Below are positions 9,827-16,589 of a DNA stretch of 64,000 bases, one piece after another. The first letter of the stretch is position 1, and each line of letters opens with the position of its first letter. The notes under the pieces are model-generated. The model saw nothing but the letters and a program-made list of their open reading frames with translations, was not told where the DNA came from and searched no databases. A program made the position numbers and the translations under genes. Origin of the DNA: Algiphilus sp. (lineage in GTDB: Bacteria > Pseudomonadota > Gammaproteobacteria > Nevskiales > Nevskiaceae); assembly GCA_022763315.1 (NCBI GenBank), contig JALEHA010000197.1, positions 1 through 64,000 on the forward strand, written 5' to 3'.

Positions 9827-9843
9827 TGTGCTTGTCAAGCACA
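9827..9843. promoter_or_regulatory. Candidate operator palindrome in the int/XRE divergent promoter region
   Basis: A perfect inverted repeat, TGTGCTTG-T-CAAGCACA, sits in the 81-bp gap between the divergent excisionase-like and XRE genes. Its place and symmetry fit an operator for the XRE regulator encoded just to the right. Binding is inferred. Confidence 0.55.
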
Positions 9844-9862
9844 TTCTGTGCATGGCTGATCG

Positions 9863-10087
9863 ATGCCAATGCTGCGTTTTCGTCTCAAGGAGCTCATCGC
9901 TGACAAGTCCTTCAACGAAGGGCGTCGCGTCACGCTGGACGAAATCGCGGAGCAGACCGGGATCAACCGCACGACGCTTTCGAAGATTGGCAGCCAGAAG
10001 GGCTACAACACGACCAGCAATAACCTGGATGCGCTCTGCGCATACTTCGACTGCGAAATCCAGGATCTCGTCCAGCGGGTGCGCTGA
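9863..10087 (+). CDS. Cro/CI (XRE) family small regulator (74 aa)
   Basis: A single helix-turn-helix domain of the YozG-like XRE type: RVTLDEIAEQTGINRTTLSK forms the helix-turn-helix and LDALCAYFDCEIQDLVQ is the closing helix typical of this family. A start two codons downstream (ATG at 9869) is equally possible. It is transcribed away from the integrase operon across a short gap with a palindrome, so it probably represses int/xis and itself. It is the last gene before tRNA-Val. Confidence 0.8.
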   Translation: MPMLRFRLKELIADKSFNEGRRVTLDEIAEQTGINRTTLSKIGSQKGYNTTSNNLDALCAYFDCEIQDLVQRVR

Positions 10088-10139
10088 GGTGGTGAGGTAG
10101 GCAGGTCCCGGCTTCGAGGGGCTTAGCTGCGTTCTTTGC

Positions 10140-10169
10140 TTGCGGGGTGTCTTAGCAAGCGATTACACT
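10140..10169 (+). promoter_or_regulatory. Predicted sigma70-type promoter of tRNA-Val
   Basis: TTGCGG (10140-10145) and TACACT (10164-10169) are 18 bp apart and end 14 bp before the mature tRNA, the distance expected for a tRNA promoter. Prediction by eye. Confidence 0.5.
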
Positions 10170-10182
10170 AAGTAGACGGTTC

Positions 10183-10259
<77 letters not shown>

Positions 10260-10272
10260 AGCCTGAAGAATG

Positions 10273-10296
10273 AGCCCCGCACGCCGGGGCTTTTTT
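10273..10296 (+). terminator. Rho-independent terminator after tRNA-Val
   Basis: AGCCCCG-CACGC-CGGGGCT forms a perfect 7-bp stem followed by TTTTTT, 14 bp downstream of the tRNA. Confidence 0.9.
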
Positions 10297-10317
10297 GTGC
10301 CTGACAGGCAGCGTGCG

Positions 10318-10392
10318 GGTGGACTCTCACCACCGCCCCTGCGGGTTGGGGTTGCACGGCCCATCCATGGGCCGCGCCCTTCGGGCTCGCTG
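10318..10392. repeat. 75-bp dispersed repeat, copy A
   Basis: It aligns without gaps to 10988-11062, about 80% identical by eye. Both start GGTGGACTCT and end CGGGCTCGCTG. It contains two hairpins, GGCCCAT-CC-ATGGGCC and GCCC-TTC-GGGC. Copy A truncates the 3' end of the ParE-like toxin remnant on the minus strand. Confidence 0.75.
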
Positions 10393-10580
10393 TTACTCGC
10401 TCGACGGCGTAGATCAGCGAGTGCGGAAAACGACGCATTGGTAGATTGCTCGCAAAGGGTCGCGGCAATCGCCTCAATCTCATTTAGGAAGACCGTTCCC
10501 AGGCCCGGCACCAGGACGTTGTAAACGCTTGCCTGTTCAATGAGTTCCTCCTCCGCTGGCGGATGGAACTCAACCCGCAT
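10393..10580 (-). pseudogene. ParE/RelE-type toxin remnant, frameshifted and truncated
   Basis: The start is clearly ParE-like: FHPPAEEELIEQASVY then VPGLGTVFLNEIEAIAATL. After about 45 residues the homology moves to another frame, where RRFPHSLIYAVE is the usual central ParE strand. The coding sequence then runs into repeat copy A at 10392, so the toxin has both a frameshift (near 10440) and a missing C terminus. Its start overlaps the end of the antitoxin gene by 11 bp, the normal arrangement of this toxin-antitoxin type. The toxin is almost certainly inactive, leaving the antitoxin as an orphan. Confidence 0.75.
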
Positions 10581-10812
10581 CGCCCAGCCGAGCGCGGGCC
10601 CTCGCGAAAACGTCCTTCGCGGGCACAGGCGTCACCGAGCCGTTGCGCAACTCGCTCAGGCGCCGCTGCGCTTCCACGCGCCAGGCGTGCTCAATGGATT
10701 CGGAGTTCTCGCTCTCATCCATGTCCGCGATGAGGTCACGGAGCAGCTGCTGCCGGTCAGTTGGCGCCAACGCCTGGATGTCGCGCTCGATCTCTTGTAG
10801 GGAACGGGCCAT
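10570..10812 (-). CDS. Addiction-module antitoxin (80 aa)
   Basis: It matches the small 'putative addiction module component' antitoxin family: an N-terminal helix IERDIQALAPTDRQQLLRDL, then EHAWRVEAQRRLSELRNG and a VPAKDVFARARARL tail. This family partners RelE/ParE toxins, and the broken toxin lies directly downstream with an overlap. The antitoxin frame is intact. It would normally neutralise the toxin and repress the pair's promoter; here it is an orphan unless it acts on a toxin elsewhere. Confidence 0.8.
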   Translation of the reverse strand: MARSLQEIERDIQALAPTDRQQLLRDLIADMDESENSESIEHAWRVEAQRRLSELRNGSVTPVPAKDVFARARARLGDAG

Positions 10813-10987
10813 GGTGAGTCGCCTGAAATGTGCCTTCTTCCGAGTCTACTACCGGGTCGGCTTCTGGCGCGATTGCTGAGAATTCCTTGGCTTGTGACGG
10901 AACCTCGGCCTTTCCGTATCAGGCGAGTTCTTCTGGAATTGTCCTGCTTCAGTGGACGGGTTCATTTTTTGCCTGCTGCTTTGGTGA

Positions 10988-11062
10988 GGTGGACTCTAAC
11001 CGCCGACACTGCGGGTAGGCGTTGCGCCGCCTGTCCGTGGGCCGCGCCCTCCGGGCTCGCTG
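10988..11062. repeat. 75-bp dispersed repeat, copy B
   Basis: Second copy of the repeat at 10318-10392, in the same orientation. It lies just beyond the 3' end of the DUF2442-like gene on the minus strand, mirroring copy A behind the ParE remnant. TGGGCCGCGCCCT and CGGGCTCGCTG are the best conserved parts. Confidence 0.75.
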
Positions 11063-11090
11063 CACTCAGCCTGGCCGAGCAGCCGGTACG

Positions 11091-11588
11091 TCATCCTGCA
11101 CACCCGATGATCTGCAGAAGACCGCATGTTGGGCCTATGTGGCGCTGCGGTCGCGTGTCGCCTCCGAACCCACACGCCAGCCATACGGTCTTGGGAATAG
11201 GGCGTGCAACCGCGCAGTAGTAGTTCAGCATCCGCCGCGATATACCAATGACTTTGGCGGCTGCCACTTGGGTCAGATGGTTTCGGGCCATCCATTCCAC
11301 CAATCGCTCGTGGCCGATGCCGCCGGCCTGCTCGATGGCGAGGTTGCGCAGGTTGTCTGCAACTAGATCGACATCCTCGCCCCAGTATACGGCGGTCCCG
11401 GCGTACCCGATTTCGGCCCGCGCAAAGATGGCTTCTTCACGCAGTAGGGGAGGTGCCTTGGTGTTCTCAATCCATGGGGCGAGATCCGCCATGAACATAT
11501 TGCCGTTAGCGAATCCGTGTTTCAGACGGTGCCCGTCGAACGCGATCACGCGATGTAGGCGAAGCGGATCGGCGTAGACGGTCTTCAT
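11091..11588 (-). CDS. DUF2442-like protein with C-terminal helix-turn-helix (165 aa)
   Basis: The first 60 residues (FDGHRLKHGFANGNMFMADL, then EIGYAGTAVYWG) match DUF2442, a small domain often encoded next to DUF4160 in toxin-antitoxin-like pairs. Residues 95-125 (HLTQVAAAKVIGISRRMLNY) form a helix-turn-helix typical of longer members. Normal homologues end soon after VWLAC; the last 25 residues here look like read-through into unrelated sequence. The start overlaps the stop of the upstream 68-aa gene by 4 bp. Function of the family is uncertain; a regulatory or antitoxin role is inferred. Confidence 0.7.
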   Translation of the reverse strand: MKTVYADPLRLHRVIAFDGHRLKHGFANGNMFMADLAPWIENTKAPPLLREEAIFARAEIGYAGTAVYWGEDVDLVADNLRNLAIEQAGGIGHERLVEWMARNHLTQVAAAKVIGISRRMLNYYCAVARPIPKTVWLACGFGGDTRPQRHIGPTCGLLQIIGCAG

Positions 11589-11791
11589 TGCTGCAAGTCA
11601 TCGAATTGGGCGATGGGTTTGGTGCGCTGGCGTTCGATCCACCCGATAGCTTCAGCAAGTTCGCTTCGGCGCACACATCGCCCTGGTTCAATGCCCAGTT
11701 CCGCGAGACAGTCCAGCAATTCCTGATCGTCGTTCATCAGGACATGAACGTGTGCGGGGCGATGATCTCGGGTGGCATCAGGGCGCGGCAT
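11585..11791 (-). CDS. Small DUF4160-like protein (68 aa)
   Basis: The segment DHRPAHVHVL near the start resembles the HxPPHVHV signature of DUF4160, the usual partner of DUF2442, and the gene overlaps the DUF2442 gene by 4 bp. The remaining 45 residues (starting LDCLAELG) do not look like the rest of DUF4160, so this could be a divergent or truncated member. Confidence in the family is low; the coding call rests on the overlap and the motif. Confidence 0.5.
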   Translation of the reverse strand: MPRPDATRDHRPAHVHVLMNDDQELLDCLAELGIEPGRCVRRSELAEAIGWIERQRTKPIAQFDDLQQ

Positions 11792-12025
11792 TGCGAGATG
11801 CGCTGGAGAACAGGCATTTGCAATTTTGCACTGGCTGCATGAGCTGCAAGTACGCGCCGCGCGCCTGAGAGGGCACTACATAATCGGGACGGACGCAACT
11901 ACTTGATTTCGTATGTTGCAGACGAAGGGGCCGAATCCGCTTCGAAGTAGCTCCCAGTGGGCCCCGCAGCTCCAGGAACGCAAATCCATTACCCAAGACT
12001 GGGGATAGACCTGACGGCCGCGTCA

Positions 12026-12061
12026 TGTTCAAGTTTGAACGTCGGGTGATCAAGCTTGAGC
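12026..12061. promoter_or_regulatory. Tandem palindromes upstream of the EPS operon (candidate EPS operator)
   Basis: TGTTCAAGTTTGAAC (12026-12040) and GATCAAGCTTGAGC (12048-12061) are palindromes whose centres are 21 bp apart, two helical turns. The first has the form GTTCA-N4-TGAAC, also found at 57284 and, with a 5-bp spacer, at 14730. They lie about 35 bp upstream of the predicted EPS promoter. Confidence 0.55.
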
Positions 12062-12093
12062 GCCCATTGATCGGGTAAGTGATACCTTTCGTA

Positions 12094-12122
12094 TTGCCTT
12101 TGTAACTAATCAGTTATAGAGT
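12094..12122 (+). promoter_or_regulatory. Predicted promoter of the EPS operon
   Basis: TTGCCT (12094-12099) and TAGAGT (12117-12122) are separated by 17 bp, each matching four of six consensus bases. This is the best sigma70-like pair in the 420 bp upstream of the 4,6-dehydratase. Prediction by eye. Confidence 0.35.
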
Positions 12123-12132
12123 GTTGGGGTCA

Positions 12133-12175
12133 GGTTCTGCAGTGCCGCACGGGGTGCTGGGCCTTCTGCAGAACC
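12133..12175 (+). promoter_or_regulatory. Leader hairpin upstream of the 4,6-dehydratase
   Basis: A perfect 10-bp inverted repeat, GGTTCTGCAG and CTGCAGAACC, with a 23-nt loop, lies between the predicted promoter and the first gene. There is no U-tract, so it is not a simple terminator. Because the second gene encodes a NusG/RfaH paralogue, it may be a pause or loading element for that factor. I did not find a canonical ops (GGCGGTAGCGT) element. Confidence 0.4.
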
Positions 12176-12211
12176 GCTTTGAGAACTTCAGGGGGGGAGG
12201 TTCAGTTCTGC

Positions 12212-14140
12212 ATGAATAATGCAACCGCGATAAGAACGACTGTCAGCAATCGCCTGCTAGCTCTCTCACCGGAGTACAAGGTTGCCATTGCTGCTCTCGT
12301 TGACGGTATCGCGAGCTTGGCCAGCCTGCTCATCGCACTGTTGCTCGCCGGGGGTGTTGCGGGGTTTTTGGCGGTGCAGTCCGGCGAATTCTCGAATGCG
12401 TGGCTGCTTGCGGGCTTGTTCACACCGACGTTGCTCAAGACGTTCGGCGCGTATCGCGCGGTGACGCGGTTTCTTCAAGCCGAAATTTTTGGCGCGACCT
12501 TGCTTGCCTCCGCTGGGACTGCGCTGGTCTTGGTTGCATTGGGCGCAGTTGCGCAAAGCGTGAGGGTCGACTGGCGGGCAGCACTGATTTTTACCCTACT
12601 GAATGCAGTGTTGCTGAGCGCCTGGCGGCTTATGGGGGGGAGGTTCCTGCGCGGCGATGTCGACCATGCCAAAGGCGTCGCGGTCGCTATTTATGGGGCC
12701 GGTGCAGCCGGTCAACAGTTGCTCAGCGCTTTGCGCTATGGGGCCACCTACAGGCCGGTCATCTTTCTCGACGACCGTCGATTTCAAGGACGAAAGGTGA
12801 TGGGGCTGCCCGTCGTCTCGCCGGATGACATGGAGCAATTGCGCTTTCAGGGGGTGCAGAAGGTATTGCTTGCTATGCCAAGTGCATCACGGGCCAGACG
12901 AAATGTGATCGCCGAGCGGCTGACAGATCACCAGTTCCAGGTTATGGAAATGCCTGGCTTGGATGAACTGGCGCGTGGCGATAAATCCGTTGACGACTTA
13001 CGCCCCCTGGACATCGAAGACCTTCTGGGGCGTGAGCAAGTCGCACCCAACCCTGACCTCCTGTCCGCACAAGTCACGGACAAAGTCGTGCTTGTCACCG
13101 GTGCGGGAGGTTCGATTGGCAGTGAATTGGCCCGACAAGTCAGTCGGCTTAATCCGCAGAAGCTAGTGCTCCTGGATGCCAGTGAAGCAGCACTGTATCA
13201 CATCGATTACGAGCTACGAGGCGAGGGAATGTCCTGCGAGCTGGTTTCGATTCTGGGCAATGTCTGCGATGAGCGGGAAATCCGCGCCCTGTTCGCGAAA
13301 CACGACATCGATACCGTCTACCACAGCGCCGCCTACAAGCATGTGCCGCTGGTGGAGGACAACATCATCACCGCCGGCTACAACAACATCATTGGCACCG
13401 AGCGGGTCGTGCGACTTTCTATGCATGCGGGCGTACAAAACTTCGTTTTGGTGTCCACCGACAAGGCCGTGCGTCCAACCAATGTGATGGGCGCAACCAA
13501 ACGCTTTTGCGAGCTTGTGGTTCAAGCCTATGCCACCCGTTTTGCGGATCGCAGCGTGTGTTGCGTACGATTCGGGAACGTACTCGGCTCAAGCGGTTCC
13601 GTGGTGCCATTGTTCCATGAGCAGATCAAGAAGGGCGGCCCGGTAACGGTGACGCACCCCGAGGTTACACGCTATTTCATGCTGATTCCCGAAGCAGCCA
13701 GCCTTGTGATCCAAGCTGGTGCGATGGGCCGGCACGGCGAGGTCTTTGTACTGGACATGGGGCAGCCCATCAAGATCCGCGCACTGGCCGAGCGAATGAT
13801 CAATCTGTCCGGGTTAACCGTTCGCAACGCGCCCGACGATCTGGAATCCGGCGATATTGGCATTCAGTACACCGGCTTGCGCCCAGGCGAAAAGCTCTAC
13901 GAGGAATTGCTCATTGGCAACCAACCCGAGCAGACCGTGCACCCGCGCATCATGAAGGCGAGGGAAACGGCTTTGGAACCGGAGCTTTTCGACAAGGAAT
14001 TCGAGGTTCTGCAGCACGCCATTGAATGGCGTAACGAGCACCAATTCCTTACTGCGCTCTGCAAGACCGTCAGTGGCTTTGAGCGGCGAGTGAAGGATCC
14101 GGAAGCAGTGGCCGAAGCTGGCCCGCGGAGTGTGGGTTGA
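12212..14140 (+). CDS. Membrane-bound UDP-GlcNAc 4,6-dehydratase, WbpM/PglF type (642 aa)
   Basis: Predicted to convert UDP-GlcNAc to the 4-keto-6-deoxy sugar, the first step toward bacillosamine-type sugars. Four hydrophobic segments (within residues 20-140) are followed by a CoA-binding-like Rossmann domain (IYGAGAAGQQL near 165) and the dehydratase domain, with NAD motif VTGAGGSIGSEL (near 295) and the active-site stretch STDKAVRPTNVMGATKR (near 415-430). This has Met in place of the usual Tyr of the S-Y-K triad, as known for WbpM and PglF. The start at 12212 is chosen over a TTG at 12179 because GGAGG precedes it. It is the first gene of the EPS operon, and the PglE, PglD and PglC-like partners lie at 49-52 kb. 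Its stop overlaps the next start by one base. Confidence 0.9.
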   Translation: MNNATAIRTTVSNRLLALSPEYKVAIAALVDGIASLASLLIALLLAGGVAGFLAVQSGEFSNAWLLAGLFTPTLLKTFGAYRAVTRFLQAEIFGATLLASAGTALVLVALGAVAQSVRVDWRAALIFTLLNAVLLSAWRLMGGRFLRGDVDHAKGVAVAIYGAGAAGQQLLSALRYGATYRPVIFLDDRRFQGRKVMGLPVVSPDDMEQLRFQGVQKVLLAMPSASRARRNVIAERLTDHQFQVMEMPGLDELARGDKSVDDLRPLDIEDLLGREQVAPNPDLLSAQVTDKVVLVTGAGGSIGSELARQVSRLNPQKLVLLDASEAALYHIDYELRGEGMSCELVSILGNVCDEREIRALFAKHDIDTVYHSAAYKHVPLVEDNIITAGYNNIIGTERVVRLSMHAGVQNFVLVSTDKAVRPTNVMGATKRFCELVVQAYATRFADRSVCCVRFGNVLGSSGSVVPLFHEQIKKGGPVTVTHPEVTRYFMLIPEAASLVIQAGAMGRHGEVFVLDMGQPIKIRALAERMINLSGLTVRNAPDDLESGDIGIQYTGLRPGEKLYEELLIGNQPEQTVHPRIMKARETALEPELFDKEFEVLQHAIEWRNEHQFLTALCKTVSGFERRVKDPEAVAEAGPRSVG

Positions 14141-14667
14141 TGGCACAACCCACGCGTTGGTTTCCAGTGATGAGTAAGCCGCGCGCGGAAGGCCAAGCCG
14201 CGCAGGCATTGTCACGCCAAGGCTATGAAGTCTTTCTGCCTGGTCATGCGCGTGCCCGGCGGCGCAATCGGCGTTGGGTGGACCAGTGGGAACCCCTGTT
14301 TCCACGGTACTTGTTCATCGGGATAACGGACGCAGAGCATTCGGTGGCACCGGTGCGTTCGACCCCCGGGGTCACAGGCATGGTTCGCTTCGGCCACCAG
14401 CTCATTTGCGTGCCCGAATCGTTTATTGATGCATTGCGGCGCCGGTGTGAGGGTGGGCAAGAGGACGAAACGCTGGCAGACCGGCTGCCGATTGGATCCG
14501 AAGTCGAGGTCGAGGATGGCCCTATGCGCGGCCAGCGCGGAATCCTCGAGGAAATCTTCGCCAGCAAGGATGGCGAAGTGCGTGTGGTGTTGCTCATGCA
14601 GCTGCTTGGCAGGCAGAACCGAGTACATCTCAAAGCCAACACCGTACGGCGCGACTCAGCAGCGTAG
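14140..14667 (+). CDS. NusG/RfaH-type antitermination factor (175 aa)
   Basis: A specialised NusG paralogue. The N-terminal NGN domain has the family pattern RWFPVMSKPRAEGQAAQALS (residues 4-23) and PLFPRYLFIGI (about 50-60). The C-terminal KOW domain follows, with LPIGSEVEVEDGPMRGQRGI at about 118-137. Such factors bind RNA polymerase at operon leaders and stop premature termination in long polysaccharide operons. ATG at 14140 overlaps the stop of the dehydratase gene, so they are coupled. Position as second gene of a 40-kb EPS locus suits an RfaH/LoaP-like role. The target element is not identified; the hairpin at 12133-12175 is a candidate. Confidence 0.88.
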   Translation: MAQPTRWFPVMSKPRAEGQAAQALSRQGYEVFLPGHARARRRNRRWVDQWEPLFPRYLFIGITDAEHSVAPVRSTPGVTGMVRFGHQLICVPESFIDALRRRCEGGQEDETLADRLPIGSEVEVEDGPMRGQRGILEEIFASKDGEVRVVLLMQLLGRQNRVHLKANTVRRDSAA

Positions 14668-14729
14668 CTGCAAAACGTATCAAATTTTTTTGCTGCAAGG
14701 CGCTAGTACACCCAGCTCCGCTGTGATAA

Positions 14730-14746
14730 TGTTCAACTGCTGAACA
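14730..14746. promoter_or_regulatory. Candidate EPS-regulator operator with overlapping -10
   Basis: TGTTCA-ACTGC-TGAACA, directly after an extended -10-like TGTGATAAT (14722-14730), 100 bp upstream of the MarR-type EPS regulator. It matches palindromes at 12026 and 57284. A repressor bound here would cover the transcription start, which fits autoregulation. Confidence 0.55.
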
Positions 14747-14846
14747 CTGCGGTGTTGCAGGTCCTGCCAGCGCCCGTTCAGCAGCAATCGCGTCGCCCCA
14801 CAAGGCCCTGCCATGCATCGGTCTTGCGGCAGCTTGCCCAAACCTT

Positions 14847-15212
14847 TTGACGCTTTCGAAAGAAGACATCGACGAGCTCGGATATCGCATCCTGAGCACG
14901 CTGCAGTCTAATCCTGCAATCACCCAGCGCGACTTGGCAGCTGCGCTGGGTATAAGCCTGGGCAGAACCAACTATTGCCTGCGCCGCCTCGTGCAAGTGG
15001 GCTTTGTGACGATGCGCAATCTGCGCAACAGCCACCGCAAACGCGGTTACGCCTACAAGCTCACAGCCGAGGGCCAAACGAAGAAGACTGAAGCCGCGCA
15101 CCGCTTCTTGAGAGAAAAGGAACGGGAACAGGCGCGTTTGGCCGAGCAAATCGCACAGCTGCGCGCTGAGGTGCGGGGTGCTCAGGCGCACACTCGCAAT
15201 GAAATAGCTTGA
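14847..15212 (+). CDS. MarR-family EPS-associated transcriptional regulator (121 aa)
   Basis: It matches the small MarR-family 'EPS-associated' regulators found in polysaccharide loci. A winged helix (ITQRDLAAALGISLGRTNYC, residues 29-48), then NSHRKRGYAYKLTAEG forming the wing, and a C-terminal coiled helix (residues 77-110, EKEREQARLAEQIAQLRAE) for dimerisation. The start is a TTG; no upstream ATG keeps the family N terminus. It lies after the NusG paralogue with its own promoter-like region and palindrome. Predicted to control EPS genes. Two decayed further copies lie downstream (15211-15335 and 16143-16465). Confidence 0.85.
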   Translation: MTLSKEDIDELGYRILSTLQSNPAITQRDLAAALGISLGRTNYCLRRLVQVGFVTMRNLRNSHRKRGYAYKLTAEGQTKKTEAAHRFLREKEREQARLAEQIAQLRAEVRGAQAHTRNEIA

Positions 15213-15335
15213 TGGAAGCATCGCCGCCAATGCCCAGGCCACCCGCCACTTACTCGCCCGCAAGAAAGCGGATACCGTCAATTGGCAACCGAGTTCAAGC
15301 GCGTGCGCAGCGAGTTGGCGAGGCACCTCCATTAA
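15211..15335 (+). pseudogene. 3' fragment of a second MarR-type EPS regulator
   Basis: Reading from 15211 gives a frame with SIAANAQATRHLLARKKA. After a frameshift near 15275, QLATEFKRVRSELARHLH runs to a stop at 15333-15335. Together they align with the C-terminal helix of the regulator copy at 16143-16465 (EGIAAKAQATRRLLART and QLAEEIGRLRGEL). The winged-helix part is absent. It begins right at the stop of the intact regulator, which suggests tandem duplication followed by deletion. Confidence 0.7.
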
Positions 15336-15440
15336 GAGGAATACATCCCCGTTTCATCCCCACTCCCGCTTGCAGGCGGCGGGCCAGGGGAGCGGGCCAA
15401 TTGGCGCTGCGCTTCTCGTGAGTCCCTCAATCTGCCATTA

Positions 15441-15462
15441 TTGTGTACACAAGGTATGTACA
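15441..15462. promoter_or_regulatory. Candidate operator of the Phd/PIN toxin-antitoxin pair
   Basis: Two adjacent palindromes with a GTAC core, TTGTGTACACAA (15441-15452) and ATGTACAT (15455-15462), lie 20-40 bp upstream of the antitoxin start. Tandem palindromes at this place are typical of autoregulated Phd/VapB operons. Confidence 0.55.
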
Positions 15463-15481
15463 TCAAAGGTGCGAGGACGTC

Positions 15482-15718
15482 ATGAAAGAAGTCAGCGTGC
15501 GCGAAATGCGGGAAGAATTGGCCCGCGTATTGAAGCTCGTCGAGCAGGGGGAGGATGTAAGCATTCTGCGCCGGGGTCGGCCGGTCGCGCGGCTCACGCG
15601 GCCCACAATGGAAGCCCCCAAGTTTCGCTCGCGCGCCGAATTGCGGGACAGCCTGCCACCAATGCGCGAAGGCGCCGCCAGCGTTGTCCGCAAGCTGCGG
15701 GATGCCGAGCGCTTTTGA
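15482..15718 (+). CDS. Phd/YefM-type antitoxin (78 aa)
   Basis: The N terminus (KEVSVREMREELARVLKLVE) and the strand DVSILRRGRPVARL match the Phd/YefM antitoxin fold. The C-terminal 35 residues are the flexible toxin-binding tail. The start at 15482 is chosen because the family begins there and GAGGAC precedes it; an upstream codon would add an unrelated 13 residues. It overlaps the PIN toxin gene by one base (TGATG). It should bind and block the toxin and repress its own promoter. Confidence 0.88.
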   Translation: MKEVSVREMREELARVLKLVEQGEDVSILRRGRPVARLTRPTMEAPKFRSRAELRDSLPPMREGAASVVRKLRDAERF

Positions 15719-16146
15719 TGCTCTACGTGGATACCAGCGCGCTCTTACCTTTTTATCGTAAGGAATCTGCAAGCGAGACGGTTGAAGTGCTGTTCCTCTC
15801 GCACGAGCAACATCTTCTGATCAGCGAGTTGGTGCGCGTGGAGTTCGCTTCGGCTCTGTCGCGCTGGGTACGCATGGGCGAGCTGACAGAACCCCAAGCG
15901 TACCGAGCAGAGTCGGCCTTCCACGAAGACGTGTCCGAAAGCCGTTACCGTCTAGCACGCCCGAACGCCAAGATGTTCGAGCGCGCCATGCACTGGCTGC
16001 TTACGCGGCGTACAAGTCTGAATACGCTGGACGCTCTACATCTTGCGTGCGCCGAGGCCAGCGAGGCGGTGCTGCTGACGCAGGACGAAGCCCTCCTCGA
16101 TGCCGCCAATTTCTTTGGTATCGCCGCCCGCTCGGTGCACCAATGA
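15718..16146 (+). CDS. PIN-domain (VapC-like) toxin (142 aa)
   Basis: A ribonuclease of the PIN family. The acidic residues expected in the active site are visible: Asp in MLYVDTSALLPFY (residue 5), Glu in ISELVRVEFASAL (about residue 42), Asp in NTLDALHLACA (about 106) and the closing LLTQDEALLDAANFFGI (about 121-137). It overlaps its antitoxin and is intact. VapC-type toxins cut specific tRNAs or rRNA; the target here is unknown. Its stop overlaps the start of a broken MarR-type regulator, so the pair sits between two regulator copies. Confidence 0.88.
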   Translation: MLYVDTSALLPFYRKESASETVEVLFLSHEQHLLISELVRVEFASALSRWVRMGELTEPQAYRAESAFHEDVSESRYRLARPNAKMFERAMHWLLTRRTSLNTLDALHLACAEASEAVLLTQDEALLDAANFFGIAARSVHQ

Positions 16147-16465
16147 CTGGCAGCGACGAAGCACACCTCCGCGTCTTGCGCCTACCAGATGCCGAGCCGA
16201 GCTCAGCCAGCGCGGATTGGCCAAGCGTATGGGCAAGCCCAACAACTGCATCCGCGCTCTGCTGTAGCAGGGCTACATCAAGGCCAGAAACTTCGGCAAC
16301 AGCCGCAACAAGCGTGCCTACCGCTACAAGCGGATGGCGGAAGGCATCGCCGCTAAGGCCCAGGCCACCCGCCGCCTCCTGGCCCGCACTGAACGCGAGT
16401 ACGCCCAACTGGCCGAGGAAATAGGTCGCCTGCGCGGTGAACTGGGAGACCAACGGCATGACTAG
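16143..16465 (+). pseudogene. Third MarR-type EPS regulator copy, frameshifted and with a nonsense codon
   Basis: The frame opens at ATG 16143 with GSDEAHLRVLRLPDAEP. One base is lost near 16197, after which ELSQRGLAKRMGKPNNCIRALL follows in another frame. That is ended by TAG at about 16264, and the frame then resumes as GYIKARNFGNSRNKRAYRYK and a full C-terminal helix to the stop at 16463-16465. Homology to the intact copy at 14847 is clear across the whole length. Two independent lesions show it is inactive. It lies between the PIN toxin and the glucuronate epimerase operon. Confidence 0.8.
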
Positions 16466-16494
16466 CACCCCACAAGCAACGCAGCTTCTTTGTT

Positions 16495-16533
16495 CTCCTC
16501 TCCCGCTCGCGGGAGAAGGGTTAGGGGTGAGGG
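16495..16533. repeat. REP-like palindromic element
   Basis: CTCCCGC-TC-GCGGGAG (16499-16514), followed by AAGGGTTAGGGGTGAGGG, is the layout of a widespread REP-like repeat in proteobacteria (hairpin plus a GGGTTGGGGTGAGGG-type tail). It lies between the broken regulator and the epimerase. A similar sequence occurs inside the dehydrogenase gene at 18052-18092. Confidence 0.65.
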
Positions 16534-16589
16534 TGCACCCTCGGGAGAAAAACATTAGTGCTCATTAAGCACCGAACACAGGACAACCC

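Noticed and set aside
10318..11062. Integron attC sites
   Set aside because: The gene-plus-repeat layout is suggestive, but a matching pair of RYYYAAC and GTTRRRY core sites could not be found in both copies, and no integron integrase is present.
12061..12211. JUMPstart/ops element for RfaH
   Set aside because: No match to GGCGGTAGCGT or to the longer JUMPstart consensus in the leader; only the unrelated 10-bp-stem hairpin was found.
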